Shown here one piece after another: positions 13,212 through 18,104 of a DNA stretch of 18,104 nt. The DNA is from SLAN01 sp046545955 (GTDB taxonomy: Bacteria; Spirochaetota; Spirochaetia; DSM-27196; SKKC01), in contig JBKGYS010000040.1 of the NCBI GenBank assembly GCA_046545955.1, forward strand, positions 1 to 18,104. The letters are read 5' to 3'. Every line of letters begins with the position of its first letter. Position 1 is the stretch's first letter. The notes under the pieces were generated by a model. It did no database searches and was not told where the DNA came from. It saw only the letters and a program-made list of their open reading frames with translations. The position numbers and the translations under genes were made by a program.

Positions 13212-13252
13212 AAAAAAGGGGCAGGAAAAATGCCGGGTCGACACCCTGCCTC
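13212..13252 (-). terminator. intrinsic terminator of the sigma-54 regulator gene
   Basis: Read on the minus strand, GAGGCAGG (13252-13245) pairs with CCTGCCCC (13225-13218) at seven of eight positions, followed by six T (13217-13212). The 19-base loop holds a further GTCGAC palindrome. It lies 110 bp after the regulator stop and ahead of the MurQ/GCKR-like gene, so the two minus-strand genes are probably separate transcription units. The rest of 13098-13360 shows no gene. Confidence 0.6.
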
Positions 13253-13360
13253 CGGGATTTTGACGCTGCACCGGTCGGAGAGGATTCGCGGCGAGTAACC
13301 TTCTGTATGCTCGAGCTTTTTTTACACCGGGCCACGCAGTGTGTTCCGCGAGGATCGGTA

Positions 13361-15220
13361 TCAGCTTCCCGACCGCCCAAGCCACCGGTAGAGCGTTTTT
13401 CGGGTTACACCGAGACGACGCGCGGCCTCCGACTTGTTTCCTCCGGCCGCGGCGACCGCATCCTCGGCGATGAGTCGTGTTTCAGCCGGTGCAATCCGAC
13501 TCTGCCGTATCGGGGCCGTCGGGGATCCAGGCTGGATTTCCGACGGAATCGCCTGGCTTTCCGGCTCTCCTGCCTCGGCGACGAAGCTATGGTCTCCTTC
13601 GAGAACCGCGCCGTCCTCCAGGAGCGCCGCACGCGTCAGCACGTGTTCCAGTTCGCGGACGTTACCCGGCCATCGGTAACGCTGAAGTCGCGCGAGGAAG
13701 CGGTCGGTTACCCCGAGCAGCCTGCGATCGACCCGGGTGCTTAACGACGTGAGGATGTGAGCGATAAGCACCGGCAGATCGTCCGGTCGCTCGCGGAGCG
13801 CGGGGAGTGTAATCACCATCGCGCTGATACGGTAGTACAAGTCGGCGCGAAATCGGCCGTCGGTAACATCCTTTTGCAGATCGCGATTGGTGGCGGAAAT
13901 AATACGGACATCCACCCGAACAGGCTTCTGCCCACCAATTCGAAGCACCTCGCCCTGCTGAAGCACCCGCAGCAACGCGACCTGCCCGTGTGGGGAAAGA
14001 TCACCAATTTCATCGAGAAAAAGCACCCCGTGGTTCGCCAGTTCAAACTTGCCCTTACGCCGCTCGTCGGCGCCGGTAAACGCGCCCTTTTCGTAGCCGA
14101 ATAACTCGCTTTCCACAAGAGAGTCGGGAATGGCACCGCAATTCATGGTAATGAACGGCATTTCCCGACGCCTGCTTTCGCGGTGTAGCGCCTGTGCCAC
14201 AATTTCCTTGCCGGTGCCGGTTTCCCCGAGAATACACACATTCACGTCGTAGGGGGCCACCCGCCGCACCAACTCTCGAACACGACGAACGCCACGGGAC
14301 TCGCCGACAAGCCCACCGGCGACACTGGTGAACGCCGACCCGGCGCCCCGGGCTGTTTCGCTTGTGCCGCCGGACCGGGTAATGGCTTTCAGGCGGCGGA
14401 CGGTTGAGTCGACGATCGCCGTCACCGGTATCCGTTCAAAGGCGGACCCTCCGGCGTATCCATGCACCGGCACCTCTTTGAGGATTTCCTCGAAGTCCGC
14501 CGGTTGCGTAATTGTTCCCCCAAACAGAAACGAAAGCGGCGCCGGCTCGTAGTCTTGCACAACATCCCACATCGACTTCACCGTAGCGACGGCCTGGCGT
14601 ACCTGGTTGCGCTTGTCCATCGCGTCTTTTGCTGTTTTTGTCAATCCGACGTTCAGAATAAGTCCGTCTATCCCCGCGTCGCAGAAACTGCGCACTTCCT
14701 CGGTGGTGAGGGCGAATCCGAATGTTGCAAACCCCTCGCGCCGCGCAGCAGAAAGCATTTCGCGTTCGCTCTCGTGTGAAAGCCCCTGCGCGGCGAGAAT
14801 TTCCCGCATTACACCGTCCACGAGGCCGGTGGCCGGCCAGTTCGTAATTGCGTTCACGCCGAGCTGCCGGTAGCGCTCGAGGCGCTCGGCGAGGGAGCAG
14901 ATCGGATCATTCGCCATTAAACCCGCTACCACCGGAGTATCCCCGGCGCGCGGTAAAATGTGGCGTCGCAGCAATTCTTCGGTCTGGTCGTTTGCATTGC
15001 CGTAGGCGAGAAAGGACCCGAGAGAGCCGACCCCGGCGGTTCGGTATACTCCGGCACTGAATACGAAGAACAAATCCGCCCCAGCCGAGGCCGCGGTAGC
15101 GGTAATGTGTCCTGACCCGGGCGAGACGCCGATAAGTGGCCGCTCGGCCGGCTTCCCGGCCACGATATCGCGAATAAACTCATGATGCTTTTTCCGCTCC
15201 CGCCCGTTTTCAGTATCCAT
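13361..15220 (-). CDS. sigma-54-dependent activator with N-terminal TIM-barrel sensor domain
   Basis: A 619-residue regulator in three parts. Residues 15-280 are a TIM-barrel domain of the PF09370 type (also called phosphoenolpyruvate hydrolase-like). Residues 300-530 are an AAA+ sigma-54 activator: Walker A GETGTGKE (332-339), GAFTGA (379-384) for sigma-54 contact, Walker B LFLDE (400-404), FRADLYYR arginine-finger region (457-464) and WPGNVRELEH (517-526). Residues 594-615 are a Fis-type helix-turn-helix (NKSEAARRLGVTRKTLYRWL). The divergent operon encodes a stand-alone protein of the same barrel family and has a -24/-12 promoter, making it the obvious target. Against that protein the sensor barrel has lost K35, R52, H153, H183 and H226 (neighbour's numbering, hand alignment), so it probably binds but does not turn over the ligand. 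No receiver domain is present. Confidence 0.92.
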   Translation of the reverse strand: MDTENGRERKKHHEFIRDIVAGKPAERPLIGVSPGSGHITATAASAGADLFFVFSAGVYRTAGVGSLGSFLAYGNANDQTEELLRRHILPRAGDTPVVAGLMANDPICSLAERLERYRQLGVNAITNWPATGLVDGVMREILAAQGLSHESEREMLSAARREGFATFGFALTTEEVRSFCDAGIDGLILNVGLTKTAKDAMDKRNQVRQAVATVKSMWDVVQDYEPAPLSFLFGGTITQPADFEEILKEVPVHGYAGGSAFERIPVTAIVDSTVRRLKAITRSGGTSETARGAGSAFTSVAGGLVGESRGVRRVRELVRRVAPYDVNVCILGETGTGKEIVAQALHRESRRREMPFITMNCGAIPDSLVESELFGYEKGAFTGADERRKGKFELANHGVLFLDEIGDLSPHGQVALLRVLQQGEVLRIGGQKPVRVDVRIISATNRDLQKDVTDGRFRADLYYRISAMVITLPALRERPDDLPVLIAHILTSLSTRVDRRLLGVTDRFLARLQRYRWPGNVRELEHVLTRAALLEDGAVLEGDHSFVAEAGEPESQAIPSEIQPGSPTAPIRQSRIAPAETRLIAEDAVAAAGGNKSEAARRLGVTRKTLYRWLGRSGS

Positions 15221-15267
15221 TGCTATACGGAAATTGTATCACAAGTATACAAGATGCTATACACGTG
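15221..15267. promoter_or_regulatory. candidate enhancer sites for the sigma-54 activator
   Basis: TTGTAT (15234-15239) and ATACAA (15247-15252) form a perfect inverted repeat with a 7-bp spacer. TGCTATAC occurs at 15221-15228 and again at 15255-15262, 34 bp apart. Together they give a cluster of GTAT/ATAC half-sites about 190-230 bp upstream of the -24 box, a normal distance for an enhancer. The cluster also covers the regulator's own start region; TACAAT on the minus strand (15238-15233) could be its -10 box, giving almost no leader, and no ribosome-binding site is visible there. The remaining DNA to 15450 shows no gene. Confidence 0.45.
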
Positions 15268-15451
15268 ATGCATCTTCGTGGAGGCCGCCGGCGTACCGAC
15301 CGCGCGCTGCGGGTACGCAGCGCGCCCGATCGCCGACATTTCGTTTCATCTGTAACACCCCAATTTGAAAAGACTTAGGACCGTAGAAACGTGCGCTTAC
15401 CGCACGTGTACGCGTGCCATACCTCCCCGCGCTTCCGAGCGAGAGTTCGGC

Positions 15452-15467
15452 TGGCACACTTCTTGTA
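15452..15467 (+). promoter_or_regulatory. sigma-54 (-24/-12) promoter
   Basis: TGGCAC (15452-15457), five bases, then TTGTA (15463-15467), preceded by C. This matches TGGCAC-N5-TTGCW except for one base in the -12 GC element (GT here). The GG at 15453 and the G at 15465 are 12 bp apart, as required. The transcription start would be near 15477-15479, leaving a leader of about 50 bases before the ATG at 15530. Confidence 0.75.
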
Positions 15468-15529
15468 CCTCTTTTTGGGGAATGACCGATAACACCGGTC
15501 CGCTAATACATTCTGTCCTGGAGGTACAT

Positions 15530-16360
15530 ATGGCAGATACGAGCAGAAGCGCGATACTCGCCGATTTGCGCAAGAAAGTGGAACAGGGAATCCCGATCAT
15601 CGGCGGTGGCGCCGGTACCGGGCTTTCGGCGAAATCAGAAGAGCAGGGAGGCATCGACCTCATCGTCATCTATAATTCCGGACGCTATAGGATGGCGGGA
15701 CGAGGGTCCCTTGCAGGGCTCCTGCCCTACGGCAACGCCAATGAGATTGTCAAGGAGATGGCCCACGAGGTTATCACCGCGGTGAAGCACACCCCCATTC
15801 TCGCCGGGGTTAACGGGACCGACCCGTTCATGCTGCGGCGCCACTTCCTTAATGAGCTTAAAGACCTCGGCTTCGCGGGGGTGCAGAACTTTCCCACCGT
15901 GGGGCTCATCGATGGTACCTTCCGGCAAAACCTGGAAGAAACCGGAATGGGATTCGACCTCGAAATCGAGATGATCCGCGAAGCCCACGATATGGATTTG
16001 CTCACGACCCCATACGCCTTCGATACCGAACAAGCGAAGAAGCTAACCGAAGCGGGCGCCGACATCGTCGTTGCGCACATGGGGCTCACGACCAAAGGCT
16101 CAATCGGAGCGGAAACGGCCAAGACGCTCGAGGACAGCGCGAAACTTGTCGGCGAAATAGCCGACGCGGCGAAGAGCGTCCGCGACGACGTGATTATCCT
16201 TTGCCACGGTGGTCCGATCGCGATGCCCGACGACGCGAAGTTTATCTTCGATCGCGTCAAGGCGGTTGACGGCTTCTACGGCGCAAGCTCCATGGAACGC
16301 CTGCCCACAGAGGTCGCCATTACGGATCAGATCAAAAAGTTCAAGGCGCTGACGTTTTAA
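15530..16360 (+). CDS. stand-alone TIM-barrel protein (PF09370, phosphoenolpyruvate hydrolase-like)
   Basis: A 276-residue protein with GGAGG five bases before the ATG. It is a complete TIM barrel of the Tm-1 C-terminal family: IIGGGAGTGLSAKSEEQGG (23-41), IVIYNSGRYRMAGRGSL (45-61), LLPYGNANE (64-72), GVNGTDPF (93-100), VQNFPTVGLIDG (118-129), VAHMGLTTKG (181-190), ILCHGGP (223-229) and YGASSMERLP (250-259). Family members are named phosphoenolpyruvate hydrolase-like, but the true substrate of this type is not known to me. K35, R52, H183 and H226 are candidate ligand or catalytic residues because the sensor paralogue next door lacks them. It is the first gene of a sigma-54-driven operon with the Tm-1-like ATP-binding protein, and cytosolic as no signal peptide is seen. 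Confidence 0.88.
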   Translation: MADTSRSAILADLRKKVEQGIPIIGGGAGTGLSAKSEEQGGIDLIVIYNSGRYRMAGRGSLAGLLPYGNANEIVKEMAHEVITAVKHTPILAGVNGTDPFMLRRHFLNELKDLGFAGVQNFPTVGLIDGTFRQNLEETGMGFDLEIEMIREAHDMDLLTTPYAFDTEQAKKLTEAGADIVVAHMGLTTKGSIGAETAKTLEDSAKLVGEIADAAKSVRDDVIILCHGGPIAMPDDAKFIFDRVKAVDGFYGASSMERLPTEVAITDQIKKFKALTF

Positions 16361-16384
16361 CCGCTCGTCGCAGCGCGAATACCG

Positions 16385-16423
16385 CTCCCCGAACCGGCCC
16401 GCGCATCGGATCGGTCCGGGGAG
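16385..16423 (+). promoter_or_regulatory. intercistronic hairpin
   Basis: CTCCCCG (16385-16391) pairs with CGGGGAG (16417-16423) and, after one A/C mismatch, ACCG (16393-16396) with CGGT (16412-16415). It lies in the 97-bp gap between the TIM-barrel and Tm-1-like genes. No T-tract follows, so mRNA stabilisation or partial attenuation is more likely than full termination. Confidence 0.5.
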
Positions 16424-16457
16424 AACCGCACACCCATACGGGCAAGGAGCACAGACC

Positions 16458-17678
16458 ATGAAAAAGGTATACGTTGTTGGAACCTTCGATACAAAAGCCG
16501 AAGAATTGACGTACGTCGCAAAGCGCGTCGGCGAAGCCGGCGCCCCGGTTGTAACCGTAGACGTCTCCTCCCAACCGGCTTCACCCGGGGCGCAGCCGCC
16601 GGCGGACATCTCCAACGCCGAAGTCGCCCGGAACCACCCCTCCAACGCTGGGTTTCTCGGAAATACAGAGGATCGTGGCAGCGCGGTAAGCATGATGTCC
16701 GAGGCGCTCGGAGAGTTTCTCGTCGCTCGCGAGCGGGACGACCTCGGCGGGGTCATTGGAATCGGCGGGTCCGGCAATACCGCACTCGTCACCGCGGCAA
16801 TGCGTCGCTTATCGGTGGGTCTTCCCAAACTCATGGTATCCACCGTGGCAAGCGGCGACGTGGGCCCCTACGTTGGCCCTAACGATATCGCGATGATGTA
16901 CTCGGTCACCGACATCGCCGGAATTAACCGAATATCGCGCGCGGTCCTCGGCAACGCCGCGCATGCGATCGCCGGAATGGTCGCCAACGAGATCCCGGCC
17001 GCACCTTCTGAGAAACCAACGCTTGGAATGACCATGTTCGGCGTAACTACTCCCTGCGTCACCGCCGTTCGGGAAAAACTCGAGCGCGAGTTCGACCCGC
17101 TTGTGTTTCACGCCACCGGTACCGGCGGGCAGTCCATGGAAAAACTTATCGACTCAGGCATGATCTCGCATGTCATCGACATAACCCTCACCGAAGTCTG
17201 TGACCTTCATATGGGAGGCGTTATGAGCGCCGGTGCGGACCGCCTCGGAGCGATTATCCGCGCCGGCATCCCGTACGTTGGGTCGGTCGGCGCGCTCGAT
17301 ATGGTCAACTTCGCCGCCTTCGACACCGTGCCCGAGAAATACCAGCACCGAAACCTTTATAAGCACAACGAAAACGTCACGCTTATGAGGACCACCGTCG
17401 AAGAAAACCGTGAAATGGGACGCTGGATCGGCGCCAGACTGAACCAGATGACAGGGCCCGTGCGCTTCCTCTTGCCTGAAAAAGGCGTCTCCCTTATCGA
17501 CGCCGAAGGCCAGCCCTTCCACGATCCAGCCGCCGACGAAGCGCTTTTCAGCGCGATCGAAGAGACCGTAGAGCAAACGGCGGACCGAGCAGTTACCCGC
17601 CATCCCTACAACATCAACGACCCCGAATTCGCCGATGCATTGATCTCGGCGTTCCGGGACGTATGGAGGAACAAATGA
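16458..17678 (+). CDS. Tm-1-like ATP-binding domain protein (UPF0261)
   Basis: A 406-residue cytosolic protein with AGGAG eight bases before the ATG. Signature segments of the UPF0261/Tm-1 N-terminal family are all present: VYVVGTFDTKAEEL (4-17), GVIGIGGSGNTALVTAAMR (98-116), LMVSTVASGDVGPYVGPNDI (125-144), YSVTDIAGINRIS (148-160), MTMFGVTTPCV (191-201), FHATGTGGQSMEKLI (217-231) and the ITLTEVCDLHMGGVMSAGADRL region (242-263). In tomato Tm-1 this fold binds ATP and is fused to a TIM barrel; here the barrel is the separate upstream gene. It probably forms a complex with it, acting on an unknown small molecule using ATP. The length is normal. It ends in an ATGA overlap with the cupin gene. Confidence 0.9.
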   Translation: MKKVYVVGTFDTKAEELTYVAKRVGEAGAPVVTVDVSSQPASPGAQPPADISNAEVARNHPSNAGFLGNTEDRGSAVSMMSEALGEFLVARERDDLGGVIGIGGSGNTALVTAAMRRLSVGLPKLMVSTVASGDVGPYVGPNDIAMMYSVTDIAGINRISRAVLGNAAHAIAGMVANEIPAAPSEKPTLGMTMFGVTTPCVTAVREKLEREFDPLVFHATGTGGQSMEKLIDSGMISHVIDITLTEVCDLHMGGVMSAGADRLGAIIRAGIPYVGSVGALDMVNFAAFDTVPEKYQHRNLYKHNENVTLMRTTVEENREMGRWIGARLNQMTGPVRFLLPEKGVSLIDAEGQPFHDPAADEALFSAIEETVEQTADRAVTRHPYNINDPEFADALISAFRDVWRNK

Positions 17679-18073
17679 ACGCTACATTCGTTATGAACAA
17701 AGATATGGTTCGCGACCAGTTCGACTGGGGCGAAATCGCGTGGGCATGCCGCCCGCAAAACACCGAAAGCGCGCAACTCGCGATCCTCGACGTCACGATC
17801 ACCCCGGGCGAAGGTCACAACTTTCACCGACACCCCGACCAGGAGGAAATGATTTACGTTCTAAGCGGCGAAATCGAACAATGGTTGGAGGATAAGAAGC
17901 AGATTCTCGGCCCCGGTGACGCGGCATTCATCAAAAAAGGGGTCGTCCACGCGAGCTTCCAGCGCGGTAGCGATCCGGCCCACCTCCTCGCCATTCTCGG
18001 GCCCGCGGTAGGCGAGGGCGGCTACGCCATGGAGGATGTCTCCGACCAAGCCCCGTGGAACACACTGCGGTAA
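17675..18073 (+). CDS. small single-domain cupin
   Basis: A 132-residue protein. The ATG at 17675 is preferred over the in-frame ATG at 17663 because GGAGG (17665-17669) is five bases before it and it overlaps the previous stop in ATGA. Cupin motif 1 is intact: G45-x5-H51-x-H53-x4-E58-x6-G65, in GEGHNFHRHPDQEEMIYVLSG (residues 45-65, quoted only by its key positions). Motif 2 has GPGDAAFIKKGVVH with the fourth metal ligand H92. A bound divalent metal is therefore expected. Such cupins isomerise, epimerise or oxidise small sugar or acid substrates, or act as ligand sensors. Its coupling to the Tm-1-like gene suggests it works on the same metabolite. The exact reaction is not readable. Confidence 0.87.
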   Translation: MNATFVMNKDMVRDQFDWGEIAWACRPQNTESAQLAILDVTITPGEGHNFHRHPDQEEMIYVLSGEIEQWLEDKKQILGPGDAAFIKKGVVHASFQRGSDPAHLLAILGPAVGEGGYAMEDVSDQAPWNTLR

Positions 18074-18083
18074 CCGCTCTCAA

Positions 18084-18104
18084 GCGCCCGGTTCGCCCGG
18101 GCGC
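18084..18104 (+). terminator. probable operon terminator hairpin, cut by the window end
   Basis: GCGCCCGG (18084-18091) pairs perfectly with CCGGGCGC (18097-18104) around a TTCGC loop, 11 bp after the cupin stop. The window ends with the last stem base, so whether a T-tract follows cannot be seen. Confidence 0.5.

Noticed and set aside
13309..13323. GCTCGAGC palindrome followed by seven T, possible terminator
   Set aside because: The palindrome has no loop, so only two or three pairs could form in RNA.

Overview
The window looks like a GC-rich bacterial chromosome, most likely from a free-living spirochaete-type organism of saline or alkaline habitat. That placement is an inference from gene content, the strongly acidic exported sugar-binding protein and the general protein style; no rRNA or other marker gene is present to prove it. 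I see four blocks.

Block 1 (1-2224) is an accessory, recombination-prone stretch. It opens with the end of an AbiEi antitoxin and a complete AbiEii nucleotidyltransferase toxin (4-bp overlap). After these come about 930 bp without an intact gene: a perfect-loop hairpin with a 12-bp tandem repeat, the 3' part of a tRNA-Val-like gene, two further copies of the tRNA tail in which the T-loop is replaced by a long hairpin (with compensatory base changes between copies), a frameshifted membrane-protein fragment, a MITE-like element with 22-bp imperfect terminal inverted repeats ending in TA, and an orphan intrinsic-terminator hairpin.

Block 2 (2225-3848) holds a membrane-anchored transglutaminase-like protein (+) and, convergent with it, an exported M14 zinc carboxypeptidase (-).

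Block 3 (3849-13097) is a cell-wall amino-sugar (MurNAc) scavenging cluster. A ROK-family repressor, a NamZ-type exo-muramidase (DUF1343) and NagZ are translationally coupled by 4-bp overlaps, and are followed by an ABC sugar-binding protein and two MalFG-type permeases. A convergent double-SIS protein of the MurQ/GCKR family lies beyond a very GC-rich tandem repeat. NamZ and NagZ lack signal peptides, so the model is uptake of muropeptide-derived sugars, cleavage in the cytoplasm, then MurQ-type handling of MurNAc-6-phosphate. A MurNAc kinase and an ABC ATPase are not in the window. The ROK gene has a good extended -10 promoter with an inverted repeat just downstream, suggesting autoregulation.

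Block 4 (13361-18104) is the most unusual part. A sigma-54 enhancer-binding protein carries an N-terminal TIM-barrel domain of the same family as the stand-alone TIM-barrel protein encoded divergently beside it. That gene is followed by a Tm-1-like/UPF0261 ATP-binding protein and a small cupin. A clear -24/-12 promoter lies in front of the operon and inverted/direct repeats lie about 200 bp upstream. In my hand alignment the regulator's barrel has lost several polar residues kept in the stand-alone protein, so it may be an enzyme-turned-sensor of the metabolite that its neighbour processes. The two operon proteins match the two halves of the plant Tm-1 protein, for which the natural bacterial reaction is not established to my knowledge.
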